Assembly: GCA_947625205.1 (NCBI GenBank)
Contig: CANQNN010000001.1
Coordinates: forward strand, 1-64,000
Direction of reading: 5' to 3'
Length of the DNA: 64,000 nt
DNA from: an uncultured Lachnospiraceae bacterium
Lineage (GTDB): Bacteria > Bacillota > Clostridia > Lachnospirales > Lachnospiraceae
Shown piece by piece: positions 25,577 to 36,200 of the stretch. Position numbers and translations under genes: made by a program. The notes below the pieces were generated by a model that was given only the letters and a program-made list of their open reading frames with translations, made no database searches and was not told the DNA's origin. Every line of letters starts with the position of its first letter. Position 1 is the stretch's first letter.

Positions 25577-25625
25577 TTTACAAATCGGTCGGATTGGTAT
25601 ATGATATTTAGGGAAAACGATTTCC
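25577..25625 (+). promoter_or_regulatory. Promoter and LacI-type operator
   Basis: TTTACA (25577-25582) and TATGAT (25600-25605) are spaced by 17 bases. The near-palindrome GGAAAACGATTTCC (25612-25625), with the central CG typical of LacI-family sites, covers the expected start of transcription. Autoregulation by the LacI protein encoded downstream is the simplest reading. Confidence 0.7.
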
Positions 25626-25652
25626 AATATATTCCGGAGTGCATAAGATAAT

Positions 25653-26642
25653 ATGGTATCGATCAAAGACGTTGCGAAGCATGCGGGTGTGGCAATTTCC
25701 ACCGTATCAAAAGTGCTGAATAATTATCCGAATGTCAGCGAAGAGACGAAGAAAAAAGTTAATCAGGCGGTAGCGGAGTTAAACTTTGTGCCGAATTCCG
25801 TGGCGGCGGCGCTGTCATCGAAGCAGTCGGGCAGAGTGGCGATGCTTCTTAATCTGGACAATGCATCGCAGGCGGTGGACGAGATCAATATGCAGTACAT
25901 GGCGGGAACCATCGGACAGGCGGTGGACCTTAACCTGGATGTGATCACGGTATTTTACTCGATGCTTAAGAATAAGAGTTTCGATGAAGTCATCCGTTAT
26001 CTGCAGTCGCAGAGCATAACGGGGCTTATTATTTTCGGTATGTCTAAGGACAATAAGGTGCTGCACAGACTGATAGACGCGCAGATATTCAAAATCGTGG
26101 TCATCGATGCGCCCCTCGTGAATGCCGGTACTTCATCCGTCTGGATCGATCAGGAAAAAGCACAGTACGATGTGGCGAAGAAGACGCTGATGGAAAATAA
26201 ATGCAAGAGCATTTTGTATCTGGCGGGCAAGAAAAACGGCTATGTGACGGAGGAGCGGCTTAAAGGCATCAAAAGGCTTGCCGAGGAGAAAAACCTGAAG
26301 CTGCTGGTGCGCGACGGCGGTTTTTCGGAGCTTCAGGCCCGTAACCTTACTTTTAAATATGCGGCCAGGAAAGATATTGTTGCGTGCGCGTCTGATCTGA
26401 TGGCGATCGGCGCGATGAAGGCGTTGATCGAGATGGATATTTTCCGGCCGGTGTGCGGCTTCGATGGCATTACGCTGATGGGATACGCCGGAAAGCAGAT
26501 GAACACGGTCAGACAGGATTTCAAGCGCATAGCCTCCGAGGCGGTCAAAGAGTTAAAAAGGCTTCTTGACGGCGGCGAGGGCAAACAGATCGTGCTTGAC
26601 TATCAGCTCGTAAGAATGAAATATATGGATATCATATGTTGA
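25653..26642 (+). CDS. LacI family transcriptional regulator
   Basis: This 329-residue regulator has a clear N-terminal helix-turn-helix (IKDVAKHAGVAISTVSKVLN, residues 4-23), hinge (PNSVAAALSS) and sugar-binding core (GLIIFGMS, VVIDAPLV, VWIDQEKAQYDVA, VACASDLMAIGAM). It is placed 31 bp before the glycogen phosphorylase gene in the same direction, behind a promoter with a palindromic operator. It probably controls that gene and itself, in answer to a glucan-derived sugar or sugar phosphate. The effector is not predictable. Confidence 0.88.
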   Translation: MVSIKDVAKHAGVAISTVSKVLNNYPNVSEETKKKVNQAVAELNFVPNSVAAALSSKQSGRVAMLLNLDNASQAVDEINMQYMAGTIGQAVDLNLDVITVFYSMLKNKSFDEVIRYLQSQSITGLIIFGMSKDNKVLHRLIDAQIFKIVVIDAPLVNAGTSSVWIDQEKAQYDVAKKTLMENKCKSILYLAGKKNGYVTEERLKGIKRLAEEKNLKLLVRDGGFSELQARNLTFKYAARKDIVACASDLMAIGAMKALIEMDIFRPVCGFDGITLMGYAGKQMNTVRQDFKRIASEAVKELKRLLDGGEGKQIVLDYQLVRMKYMDIIC

Positions 26643-26673
26643 TAGTAATATTTAAAATATAGGAGGAATGATT

Positions 26674-28983
26674 ATGACGCAGGCAAGCAACATGAAAAGG
26701 GATGTACTGGTAATGAATATTGAAAACGAACTGGAGAAGCAGACCAGGGCGGAATATGGCAAGAGCGTGGCTGAGTGCGATAACCGGGAGTTATATTACA
26801 GCCTTTTGCAGATCACTAAGAAGCTGCTGGCTGTTTCCGAGCCGATCGAGGGGGAGAAAAAGGTTTATTATATCTCTGCGGAGTTTCTGATCGGCAAGCT
26901 TTTGTCCAACAATCTGATCAACCTGGGCCTTTATGATAAGCTGCAGGAGATCCTGGCAAAAAACGGCAAAAATCTGAGCGATATCGAGGAGGTCGAACCG
27001 GAACCGTCTTTAGGTAACGGCGGACTGGGACGTCTGGCAGCCTGCTTTCTTGATTCCATTGCAACGCTGGGACTTCCCGGTGACGGTATCGGTCTGAATT
27101 ATCACTTTGGCTTGTTTAAACAGGTATTTAAGAATAAGCTGCAGACAGCGGAGAAGAATGACTGGATCGAAGATCAGTCGTGGCTCAATAAGACAGATAC
27201 GACGTTTGAGGTGTGCTTCGGCGACAGAAAGGTAGTTTCCAGACTTTATGACATAGATGTCATAGGATATGACAATGGCGTCAACAAACTGCATTTGTTT
27301 GATGTTGAGTCGGTTGACGAGAAGCTTGTCAGAAAAGGGATCGATTTTGATAAGGAAAACATTGAAAAGAACCTGACGCTTTTCCTGTATCCCGATGATT
27401 CCGATGAGGCCGGCAACCTGCTCCGTATTTACCAGCAGTATTTTATGGTGAGTAATGCGGCTCAGCTTATTCTAAAAGAAATGAGGGAAAAGCAGTATGA
27501 TCTGCGCAGAATGTACGAACATGCGGTGATCCAGATCAATGACACGCACCCCACTATGGTGATCCCGGAGCTTATCAGAATATTGGTGGATGAGAAAGCG
27601 TTTACGATGGATGAGGCGATCGAGGTAGTCAGCAGGACATGTGCCTACACAAACCACACGATCCTTGCGGAAGCGCTGGAGAAGTGGCCGCTTGCCTATC
27701 TGGAGAAGGTGGTGCCGCAGCTTGTGCCTATCATCAAAGAACTGGATAAGAGGGTGGCAAAGAAATATAAGAATCCCAAGGTACAGATCATTGATAAGGA
27801 TAAGAGAGTGCACATGGCGCATATCGATATCCACTACGGATTTTCCGTAAACGGCGTTGCCGCGATCCACACGGAGATTTTAAAGAATACCGAGCTGAAT
27901 GCGTTCTATAAAATATATCCGGAGAAATTCAACAATAAGACAAACGGCATCACCTTCAGAAGATGGCTTTTGTCCTGTAATCATGAGCTGGCGGATTTCC
28001 TGTCTGAGACGATCGGCGATGGCTATAAGAAGGATGCGGACAATCTGGAAAAGCTGATGAACTTTATCGATGATGATGCGGTGCTTGACCGCCTGGCGCA
28101 GATCAAGATGAACCGCAAGAAGGAGCTTGCCGCATATATCAGGGAAAAAGAGGGCGTTACGCTGAATCCCGATTCGATTTTCGACCTGCAGAGCAAGAGA
28201 CTGCATGAGTACAAACGGCAGCAGATGAACGCGCTTTATATTATTCATAAGTACCTGGAGATCAAGGCAGGGAAGAAGCCCGCAAGACCCATCACCTTTA
28301 TGTTTGGCGCCAAGGCGGCGCCCGCCTATGTGATCGCGCAGGATATCATTCATCTGATCCTAGTATTGCAGGAGATCGTCAACAAGGATCCTGATGTGAA
28401 TCCTTACATGACGGTGCTGATGGTAGAGAATTATAATGTGGCCTATGCGGAGAAGATGATCCCGGCATGCGATATCTCTGAACAGATCTCTCTTGCCTCC
28501 AAAGAGGCGTCCGGAACCGGCAACATGAAGTATATGTTAAACGGTGCGGTCACGCTCGGCACTTCCGACGGCGCAAATGTGGAGATCCACGAGCTGGTAG
28601 GCGATGACAATATCTATATCTTCGGCGAGAAGTCCGAGCAGGTCATTAAGCATTATGCAAAGGCGGACTATGTATCGAAGGACTATTATGAGAAGAGCCC
28701 CGTCATAAAGGAGGCGGTCGATTTTATCGTCAGCAAACAGGCGCTGAAAGTCGGACATAAGGAGAATCTGAAGAGATTGTACAATGAGCTTCTGGGCAAA
28801 GACTGGTTTATGACGCTTCTTGACCTGGAGGACTATATTGCGACAAAAGACAGAATGCTTGCAGACTATGAGGATCAGAAGAAATGGCGTAAGATGATGC
28901 TTGTCAATATTGCAAAAGCCGGATTCTTCTCATCCGACAGAACCATTGAAGAGTACAACAGGGATATCTGGAAGCTGCGGTAA
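26674..28983 (+). CDS. glgP: Glycogen/maltodextrin phosphorylase
   Basis: This 769-residue GT35 enzyme releases glucose-1-phosphate from alpha-1,4-glucans with phosphate and PLP. PLP-binding Lys619 sits in [14 protein letters not shown]. The conserved [19 protein letters not shown] lies near residue 110, [16 protein letters not shown] near 290, and [10 protein letters not shown] near 425. ATG 26674 was chosen over ATG 26668 because AGGAGG (26661-26666) is then seven bases away. The length is in the normal bacterial range. It follows the LacI gene in one transcript and ends in a strong terminator. Confidence 0.93.
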   Translation: MTQASNMKRDVLVMNIENELEKQTRAEYGKSVAECDNRELYYSLLQITKKLLAVSEPIEGEKKVYYISAEFLIGKLLSNNLINLGLYDKLQEILAKNGKNLSDIEEVEPEPSLGNGGLGRLAACFLDSIATLGLPGDGIGLNYHFGLFKQVFKNKLQTAEKNDWIEDQSWLNKTDTTFEVCFGDRKVVSRLYDIDVIGYDNGVNKLHLFDVESVDEKLVRKGIDFDKENIEKNLTLFLYPDDSDEAGNLLRIYQQYFMVSNAAQLILKEMREKQYDLRRMYEHAVIQINDTHPTMVIPELIRILVDEKAFTMDEAIEVVSRTCAYTNHTILAEALEKWPLAYLEKVVPQLVPIIKELDKRVAKKYKNPKVQIIDKDKRVHMAHIDIHYGFSVNGVAAIHTEILKNTELNAFYKIYPEKFNNKTNGITFRRWLLSCNHELADFLSETIGDGYKKDADNLEKLMNFIDDDAVLDRLAQIKMNRKKELAAYIREKEGVTLNPDSIFDLQSKRLHEYKRQQMNALYIIHKYLEIKAGKKPARPITFMFGAKAAPAYVIAQDIIHLILVLQEIVNKDPDVNPYMTVLMVENYNVAYAEKMIPACDISEQISLASKEASGTGNMKYMLNGAVTLGTSDGANVEIHELVGDDNIYIFGEKSEQVIKHYAKADYVSKDYYEKSPVIKEAVDFIVSKQALKVGHKENLKRLYNELLGKDWFMTLLDLEDYIATKDRMLADYEDQKKWRKMMLVNIAKAGFFSSDRTIEEYNRDIWKLR

Positions 28984-29047
28984 GAGCGGTGTTGCACATG
29001 ACGATTTTTGTCTGCCGGATGTATCTCTGACAGCAAGACTCAGGCGG

Positions 29048-29088
29048 CGCTTGGCGTACACAGAAGAATGTGTATGCCAAGCGTTTTT
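29048..29088 (+). terminator. Strong terminator after glycogen phosphorylase gene
   Basis: CGCTTGGCGTACACA pairs with TGTGTATGCCAAGCG (15 bp, one G-T pair) around GAAGAA, then TTTTT. Confidence 0.92.
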
Positions 29089-29129
29089 GCGTCTTCCGGA
29101 AAAAGATTAAAAATTTTTTAATTTACCCG

Positions 29130-29190
29130 TTGACAGATGTATAATATAGGTGTATTATCAATTCATATTAAACCTACTGAATAAGTAGGA
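29130..29190 (+). promoter_or_regulatory. cysK promoter with palindromic operator
   Basis: TTGACA (29130-29135) and TATTAT (29153-29158) have a 17-base spacer. CCTACT-GAATA-AGTAGG (29173-29189) lies just downstream, over the early transcript. The palindrome resembles sites of Rrf2-family repressors such as CymR/IscR, which control cysteine synthesis; that identity is inferred. Confidence 0.65.
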
Positions 29191-29267
29191 AATATATCGA
29201 ACAGAGCATATTTTATAAAATGAAAAGAAAGGTCAGACGTAAAGGACGCCTGAAAACGGTGAAAACA

Positions 29268-30206
29268 ATGGCTAATATTAAGAAAAGTGCAACAGAGCTG
29301 ATCGGTGGGACTCCCTTATTGGAAGTCACCAACTATGAGAAGAACCATGAGATCAAGGATGCCACAATATTAGTGAAGTTAGAGTATCTGAATCCCGCAG
29401 GTTCCGTGAAGGACCGTATTGCGCTCAGCATGATCGAGGATGCAGAGAGATCAGGAAAACTGAAACCCGGCGCAACCATTATCGAGCCTACTTCCGGCAA
29501 TACCGGCATCGGTCTTGCGGCTGTGGCGGCTGCTAAAGGTTATAAGGCTATTCTGACTCTGCCGGAGACGATGAGCGTTGAGAGAAGAAAGCTTCTGCAG
29601 GCGTACGGCGCACAGCTTGTATTGACGGATGGCGCCAAGGGAATGAAAGGTGCGATCGCCAAGGCGGAGGAGCTTCAGGCATCCACACCCGGTTCCGTTA
29701 TACTGGGGCAGTTTGTGAATCCGGCAAATCCGGCGGTACATAAAGCGACCACCGGACCGGAGATATGGAAAGATACGGACGGTAAAGTTGACATATTTGT
29801 AGCGGGCGTCGGTACGGGCGGTACGGTCACAGGCGTAGGCGAATACCTCAAAGAACAGAATCCGAACATTAAGATCGTTGCGGTTGAGCCTGAGAGCAGT
29901 CCGGTCCTGTCCGGCGGCGCACCGGGAGCGCATAAGATCCAGGGGATCGGCGCGGGATTCGTACCGGAGGTTCTCAACACAGACATATATGACGAGATCA
30001 TCAAGGTGTCCAACGAAGACGCTTTTGCAGTGGGAAGAGCCTTTGCCGTAGAGGAAGGCATACTGGTGGGAATTTCATCAGGCGCGGCGCTTCATGCGGC
30101 AACGCAGCTGGCGGGACGTCCCGAAAACAAAGGTAAGACGATCGTGGCGCTTCTGCCCGATTCGGGGGATAGATACCTGTCCACACCGCTGTTTTCAGCT
30201 GAATGA
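29268..30206 (+). CDS. cysK: Cysteine synthase A (O-acetylserine sulfhydrylase)
   Basis: This 312-residue PLP enzyme makes cysteine from O-acetylserine and sulfide. The PLP lysine is Lys48 ([14 protein letters not shown]), the substrate loop TSGNTG is at 75-80, and [14 protein letters not shown] binds the cofactor phosphate. ATG 29268 gives the usual start ([19 protein letters not shown]). The ribosome site there is weak, and an in-frame ATG at 29220 would add 16 basic residues. It has its own promoter and palindromic operator and precedes the methionine importer genes, so a sulfur regulon is likely. Confidence 0.93.
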   Translation: MANIKKSATELIGGTPLLEVTNYEKNHEIKDATILVKLEYLNPAGSVKDRIALSMIEDAERSGKLKPGATIIEPTSGNTGIGLAAVAAAKGYKAILTLPETMSVERRKLLQAYGAQLVLTDGAKGMKGAIAKAEELQASTPGSVILGQFVNPANPAVHKATTGPEIWKDTDGKVDIFVAGVGTGGTVTGVGEYLKEQNPNIKIVAVEPESSPVLSGGAPGAHKIQGIGAGFVPEVLNTDIYDEIIKVSNEDAFAVGRAFAVEEGILVGISSGAALHAATQLAGRPENKGKTIVALLPDSGDRYLSTPLFSAE

Positions 30207-30244
30207 CTTTGGTGGCTGCCGGCCGGATGATCGCAGCGAACGAC

Positions 30245-30324
30245 TTGACAAATTCCGACATTCATACTAAAGTAGTCAGGAATGTATGAAGTGTTAAGGC
30301 AGGCCGGTTTTTGAACGGTCTGCC
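30245..30324 (+). promoter_or_regulatory. metN leader: promoter and hairpin
   Basis: TTGACA (30245-30250) with a weaker TAAAGT (30268-30273) at 17 bases may be the promoter. TACTAAAGTAG within it is a small palindrome vaguely like the cysK operator. GGCAGGCCG (30298-30306) pairs with CGGTCTGCC (30316-30324) shortly before the ribosome site, without a T-run, and may affect translation. Confidence 0.5.
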
Positions 30325-30343
30325 GGAATGGAGAATAAGTATA

Positions 30344-31414
30344 ATGGCGGGAATAATAGAAGTCCATCATCTTAGCAAGACCTTTGTGACTAGGGATGCC
30401 GATGTCGAGGCGCTGCAGGATATCAGCCTGTCGATTCAGACGGGCGATATATATGGAATTATCGGTATGTCGGGCGCGGGCAAGAGTACGCTGGTACGCT
30501 GTCTTAATTTCCTCGAACGTCCGACCTCCGGTACTGTTGAGATAGAAGGTAAGGATTTGAGCACCTTGTCAGAAAAAGAGCTCCGCGCCAGACGTGCCGA
30601 GATCGCTATGATCTTTCAGCATTTTAATCTGCTGATGCAGAAAAATGTCATAGACAATATCTGTTTTCCCCTGCTGTATGGCGGCGTCGGTAAGAAGGAC
30701 GGCGGCAAAAGGGGTACGATGAGTAAGAAGGACGCAAGGAAACGCGCCGCGGAGCTGTTGGAGATCGTCGGCATGTCGGAGAAAGCGAAAGCGTATCCGT
30801 CCCAGTTATCCGGGGGTCAGAAACAGCGTGTAGCGATTGCGAGAGCCCTGGCGGCAAATCCGAAAATACTGCTGTGCGATGAAGCGACCAGCGCACTGGA
30901 TCCGCAGACAACGCAGTCTATTCTGCAGCTGTTGAAGCAGATCAATAGGGACTACGGCATCACGATCGTGATCATCACCCATGAGATGTCGGTGGTCAGA
31001 GAGATATGTTCCCATGTGGCTATCATAAGTGAGGGCCGTCTGGCAGAACAGGGCAGGGTGACGGATATTTTCGAGCATCCCAGAACGAAAGAGGCAAAAG
31101 AGCTGATCGTCAAAGGAGAAGGCGAAGGGAGCCGCACGCTGGAAAACCGCCAGAGAGATCTGATGAAGGGCAAGTGCTGTATCCGTATCGTATTTTCCGT
31201 CAATTCTTCTTTTGAACCTGTTATCGCCAATATGGTACTACGGTTTGGACAGCCGATCAATATTCTGCGGGCTGACACAAAGAATGTGGAGGGCATTGCG
31301 AGAGGCGAGATGATCCTGAGCCTGCCCGACGACGTGCGGATACAGGAAGATATGAAAGCCTATCTGGTCGAAAGAGGACTTGCCGTAGAGGAGGTGGACG
31401 GATATGTGGACTAG
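30344..31414 (+). CDS. metN: Methionine ABC transporter ATP-binding protein
   Basis: This 356-residue ATPase has Walker A GMSGAGKST (41-49), Q-loop FQHFNLL, signature LSGGQKQR (155-162) and Walker B ILLCDEATSALD. A C-terminal NIL domain of about 75 residues (CIRIVFSVNSSFEPVIANMV onward) senses methionine and inhibits transport in characterised MetN proteins. A Lys/Gly-rich insert (GVGKKDGGKRGTMSKKDA, about 114-131) before the signature is unusual. ATG 30344 follows GGAGAA. Its stop overlaps the metI start by 11 bp. Confidence 0.93.
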   Translation: MAGIIEVHHLSKTFVTRDADVEALQDISLSIQTGDIYGIIGMSGAGKSTLVRCLNFLERPTSGTVEIEGKDLSTLSEKELRARRAEIAMIFQHFNLLMQKNVIDNICFPLLYGGVGKKDGGKRGTMSKKDARKRAAELLEIVGMSEKAKAYPSQLSGGQKQRVAIARALAANPKILLCDEATSALDPQTTQSILQLLKQINRDYGITIVIITHEMSVVREICSHVAIISEGRLAEQGRVTDIFEHPRTKEAKELIVKGEGEGSRTLENRQRDLMKGKCCIRIVFSVNSSFEPVIANMVLRFGQPINILRADTKNVEGIARGEMILSLPDDVRIQEDMKAYLVERGLAVEEVDGYVD

Positions 31415-32066
31415 TGAAATGACACTGATGATGTGGGAAGGTACGCTGGAAACATTGTTTATGACACTGCTGTCAACTTTGTTCGGATATCTGCTTGGTG
31501 TACCGATGGGGATCGCTCTTGCCGTGACAGATAAGAACGGTATCAGGCCGAATGCAGCCGTATACAAGATTCTGGATGTGATCGCCAACATAGTCAGAAG
31601 TATTCCTTTTCTGATCCTGCTGATCCTGATCATGCCTCTTACGAAGCTGATCGTAGGAAGAAGCTACGGAACGGCGGCGACAGTCGTACCGCTGACTGTG
31701 GCGGCGGCGCCTTTTATCGGCCGTATGATAGAATCTTCCTTAAAGGAGGTGGATCACGGCGTGATCGAGGCGGCGCAGAGTATGGGTGCCAGTACTATGA
31801 CGATCATTGTAAGAGTGCTGCTTGTGGAGGCGAGGACCTCTATTCTGGTGGGAGTGACCATTGCTCTTGGCACGATCCTCGGCTATTCCGCGATGGCAGG
31901 CATCGTTGGCGGCGGCGGACTTGGCGACATTGCGATGCGCTACGGATATTATCGCTATGAATCGGATATCATGCTTGTCGCTGTGGTGCTCCTGGTCATA
32001 CTGGTGCAGATCTTCCAGACGCTGGGTATGCGCATGTCGGTCAAGCTGGACAGAAGAAAACGCTGA
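31404..32066 (+). CDS. metI: Methionine ABC transporter permease
   Basis: This 220-residue membrane protein has five hydrophobic segments. The ATPase-coupling loop VDHGVIEAAQSMGASTMTIIVRVLL (about residues 113-137) carries the EAA-type motif EAAQSMGA. The C-terminal GGGGLGDIAMRYGYYRYE is typical of MetI. It dimerises in the membrane and pairs with MetN. ATG 31404 lies inside the metN 3' end, which suggests translational coupling. Confidence 0.93.
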   Translation: MWTSEMTLMMWEGTLETLFMTLLSTLFGYLLGVPMGIALAVTDKNGIRPNAAVYKILDVIANIVRSIPFLILLILIMPLTKLIVGRSYGTAATVVPLTVAAAPFIGRMIESSLKEVDHGVIEAAQSMGASTMTIIVRVLLVEARTSILVGVTIALGTILGYSAMAGIVGGGGLGDIAMRYGYYRYESDIMLVAVVLLVILVQIFQTLGMRMSVKLDRRKR

Positions 32067-32133
32067 TATAAGAAGCGGACGTTTTGCTTTTTATATAGAA
32101 AAAGACGCCAGAGGCGTCAAAGGAGGAGAAGTT

Positions 32134-33087
32134 ATGAAGAAAAAATTTATTGCAGGTATTTTAACGGCGGCATTGGCGTTTGGTGTGCTGACAGCGTGCG
32201 GCAGCAGTGATGCGGCGGCGGATACGGATGCGTCTGCAGAGGGCGCGGCTGCTGCGGATGAGACAGCGGCAGCAGACGAGACAGCAGCAGCAGACGAGAC
32301 AGCAGCAGCAGACGAGACGGAAGAAACGGCTGACGACAGTGCGCAGGCAGAGTCCAAGGGCACAATTACGATCGCGGCGTCGGCAACGCCTCATGCAGAG
32401 ATCTTAGAGCAGGTTAAGCCGATCCTTGCAGAGCAGGGATGGGATCTGGAGATCACGGTGTTTGACGATTATGTACAGCCCAACCTCGTAGTGGAAAGCG
32501 GTGAGTTTGACGCGAACTATTTCCAGCACATTCCCTATCTTGAATCCTTTAACGAGGAGCAGGGTACGCATCTGGTAAATGCAGGCGGTATCCACTATGA
32601 GCCGTTTGGCATCTATCCGGGTACTAAGAGCGACCTGACCACTCTGGAGAGCGGCGATGTGATCGCAGTGCCTAACGATACCACCAACGAGGCGAGAGCG
32701 CTGCTTCTGCTGCAGGATAACGGCATTCTGACGCTGAAGGACGGCGTCGGTCTGGAGGCAACCGTAAGAGATATTGTCGACAATCCGTATGATATTGAGA
32801 TCCAGGAGCTGGAGGCGGCTCAGGTGCCGAGAGTAAAGGACGAGGTCGCATTCGCGGTCATGAACGGTAACTATGCAATGGAAGCCGGGTTCTCTGTGAG
32901 CAAGGATGCGGTAGCTTATGAGAAGTCCGATTCGGAAGCGGCGCAGACTTATGTGAATGTGATCGCCGTAAAAGAGGGCAATGAGAACAACGAAGGAATC
33001 AAAGCCTTGGTAGAGGCATTGAAGTCCGATGCCATTGTAGATTACATCAATAACACATATGACGGCGGCGTGATTCCTTTTAACTAA
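32134..33087 (+). CDS. metQ: Methionine-binding lipoprotein (NlpA family)
   Basis: This 317-residue lipoprotein has a signal peptide with lipobox VLTAC (lipid Cys at about 21) and an acidic linker containing four AAADET repeats. The NlpA/MetQ fold follows (TITIAASATPHAEILEQVKP, FDANYFQHIPYLESFN, GIYPGTKSDLTTLESGD, VAFAVMNGNYAMEAGF). It delivers methionine to MetNI at the cell surface. ATG 32134 follows AGGAGG, and a perfect GACGCC-AGA-GGCGTC hairpin (32104-32118) sits just upstream. A terminator follows. Confidence 0.93.
   Translation: MKKKFIAGILTAALAFGVLTACGSSDAAADTDASAEGAAAADETAAADETAAADETAAADETEETADDSAQAESKGTITIAASATPHAEILEQVKPILAEQGWDLEITVFDDYVQPNLVVESGEFDANYFQHIPYLESFNEEQGTHLVNAGGIHYEPFGIYPGTKSDLTTLESGDVIAVPNDTTNEARALLLLQDNGILTLKDGVGLEATVRDIVDNPYDIEIQELEAAQVPRVKDEVAFAVMNGNYAMEAGFSVSKDAVAYEKSDSEAAQTYVNVIAVKEGNENNEGIKALVEALKSDAIVDYINNTYDGGVIPFN
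32248..32319 (+). repeat. 18-bp tandem repeat in the metQ linker
   Basis: Four units of 18 bases encode AAADET (first unit with synonymous changes). The last two units are identical apart from the final base. Copy number could change the length of the tether between the lipid anchor and the binding domain. Confidence 0.9.
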
Positions 33088-33112
33088 TAAGCGGTCCCCC
33101 GGTTATGGAAAA

Positions 33113-33153
33113 CAGCCTGCGGAACATTATCAATGTTCTGGCGGGCTGTTTTT
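33113..33153 (+). terminator. Terminator after metQ
   Basis: CAGCCTGC pairs with GCGGGCTG, with an inner AACATT-ATC-AATGTT stem, followed by TTTTT. Confidence 0.85.
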
Positions 33154-33230
33154 ATGTGTGCTTTTTCTGTCATAACCATCCGGAATATGATAGAATATAT
33201 TCATATAAATGACAGGAGGCATTGGGATAG

Positions 33231-36200
33231 GTGTCGCTTCAGTTTTATTTCGGGGCATCCGGCTCCGGCAAGAGCAGAAAACTTCATGAGGATATGATAC
33301 GTGCGGCGCAGAACGATCCTGAGACAAATTATCTGCTGATCGTGCCGGACCAGTTCACTATGCAGACCCAGATGGATCTTGTGGTGGAGCATCCGCGGCA
33401 CATCATCATGAATATAGATGTGCTAAGCTTTGCAAGGCTGGCGCACCGCATTCTGGAAGAGGTGGGATATGAGAACGTACCGGTACTGGATGATACGGGA
33501 AAGAGTCTGGTGCTGCGCAAAGTGGCGCAACAGTGTCTGGACAGGCTGCAGGTCATGGGGTCACACCTGCATAAGATCGGATATATCCATGAGGTGAAAT
33601 CTGCCATCTCTGAATTTATGCAGTACGGCATCGGTATACGGGAAATGGAGAGGCTGTCCGATTATGCGCGGTCCCGGGGCGGTTTGTATTATAAGCTCCA
33701 GGATCTTACGGTGCTTTATCAGGCTTTTCTCGACTATATCCACGACAGATTTATCACAACGGAAGAAACGCTGGACAGGCTGCGGGAGGCGCTTCCCAAA
33801 TCGGAGATCATACGGGACAGCGTCATTGCCTTTGACGGTTTTACCGGATTTACGCCGGTTCAGTACCGGGTGATACAGGAGCTTATCAGGCTGACAAGGA
33901 AGGTCATTGTCACCGTGACGGTTGACGACAGAGAGAACCCCTATCAGCCCGACGGGGAACATAGGCTTTTTCATCTGAGTAAAAAGACGGTGGCGGATCT
34001 TAGAAAGTATGCACGGCAGATCGAGGCGGCGGAGGATAAGCCGGTGTGGTGCGCGGAGAGGATAGCGGGCAGACTGCCGAGATTTGCGCATAATCCCGAA
34101 TTATCACATATGGAATGCAATCTGTTCCGTTACCCGTCGGACGTGTATGACGGTGAAGTGAACTGTCTGCATCTGAGCGAGGCCTCTACACCCCGTGAGG
34201 AGGTGCGCCAGACCTGCATAGCTATCCGAAGGCTGCTCGCGGACGCTGAAGAAAAAGGAGAAAATCTGTATTACAGGGATATAGCGGTAGTGACGGGCGA
34301 TATGGAGACATACGGCAATGCTATTGAAGAGGAGTTCGCAAGATTCGGCATTCCCATCTATCTGGACCGTACGCGGGGAATATTGCGCAATCCCTTTGCT
34401 GAATATATCAGAAGCGCGCTGCAGATCGTACTGAAGGATTTCAGCTATGAATCGGTATTTCATTATCTGCGCACCGGCATGACCGGATTTGAACCCGGGG
34501 ATATAGACCGTCTGGAGAATTATATCCGTCGGTTCGGCATTCGCTCTCGGAAGAGGTGGAGCAGTATTTTTATCTATAAGGAAGATGACGCGGAGGGTGA
34601 GGAGGCTTCATTGCTTCGGTTGGAAAAGTATAATTCAATGCGGGAGAAACTGCTGGAGCAGCTGTCTCCGCTTCTTGAACCAGCGCAGACGGCGGGCGAT
34701 ATGGTTCGGAAGCTTTATGATTTCCTGGTTCTAAATGATCTGCAGCAGAAGCTCGCGCATTATGAGCGGCAGTTTAAAGAGGAGGGCGATCCTGCCAGAG
34801 CCAAAGAGTATGGGCAGATCTATGCGCTGGTGATCGATCTGCTGGACCAGATCTATGAGCTTCTATCGGATGAGAAGATGGAATTGCGTGAGTTTGCGGA
34901 TATTCTGGATTCGGGCCTTGCGGAGATCAGTGTGGGAACGATCCCACAGAACGTGGACCGTGTTCTTATAGGCGATATTGAAAGAACACGTTTAAAACAG
35001 GTCAGGATATTGTTTTTCCTGGGCATTAACGACGGCAATATTCCAAAGGGGGCGGACAAAGGCGGTATTATCTCGGATATTGACAGAGAGTTCCTTAAGG
35101 AGTCCGATCTGGAGCTGGCGCCGACTCCCAGACAGCAGATGTACATTCAGAGGCTGTATCTGTACCTGAATATGACAAAGCCTTCCGAACAATTATATTT
35201 GTCTTATGCCAGGGTGGACGGCAGCGGACACAGTATTCGCCCGGCTTATCTGGTCGAGCTTGTGCGCAAGATGTATCCTTCCCTTAAACTGGAGCTGCCG
35301 GAAACTTATTCCGTGGCACAGCAGGTCGTGTGCGGCCCGGACGGAATCGGTGTCATGGCGGATATGCTGCGGGAATATGCGGGCGGCAGAATGAACGGAG
35401 AGAGCGCACGGCAGATGTACTCCTTTTATCATAGCTATCAGAGTCTGCCGGAATACCGGGATATAGTGGAGCGGCTGGTGGAGACGGCCTTCTACCGGTA
35501 CAGGGATACGCCGCTGTCTAAGATGGTGACGCGCGCTCTCTATGGGACCGTTCTGCACAACAGCGTTAGCAGACTGGAGAAATACGCGGCCTGTGCATAC
35601 GCCCATTTTCTGCAATATGGGCTGGCGCTTAAGGAACGGGGTGATTACAGCTTTGAAGATGTGGATATGGGTAATGTTTTTCACAGTGTGTTGGAGCTGT
35701 TTGCCGGGAAACTCGAGGAGAAGGGCTATACATGGTTTGATTTTCCGAAGGAGGCGGCGGGGCCCCTGGTCGCGGAGGTCGTGGAGGCATATGCGGCGGT
35801 TTACGGCGGGACGATCCTCTACAGCAGCGCCCGCAACAAGTATCTGCTCAAAAGAATAACGCGGATAATGACGCGCACAGTCCTGACCTTGCAGGAACAG
35901 CTGAAAAGGGGCTCCTTTGTACCGGAACGGTTTGAGGTGTCTTTTTCCGTGCTTGAGGATCTGGATGCGCTCAATATCGCATTGAACGATCAGGAGAAGA
36001 TGCGTCTGAGGGGACGCATCGACAGGGTGGACACATGCGAGGACAACGATACGGTCTATGTCAAGGTCATTGATTATAAATCGGGGAACCGCAGATTCGA
36101 TCTGGCGGCGTTGTACTATGGGCTTCAGCTTCAGCTTGTCGTCTATATGAACGCGGCGGTGGAGATGGAGCAGAAGAAGCATCCGGATAAAACGGTCGTC

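Noticed and set aside
32091-32407. Overlapping frames in several phases around the metQ linker
   Set aside because: They are produced by the 18-bp repeat, which stays open in every phase.
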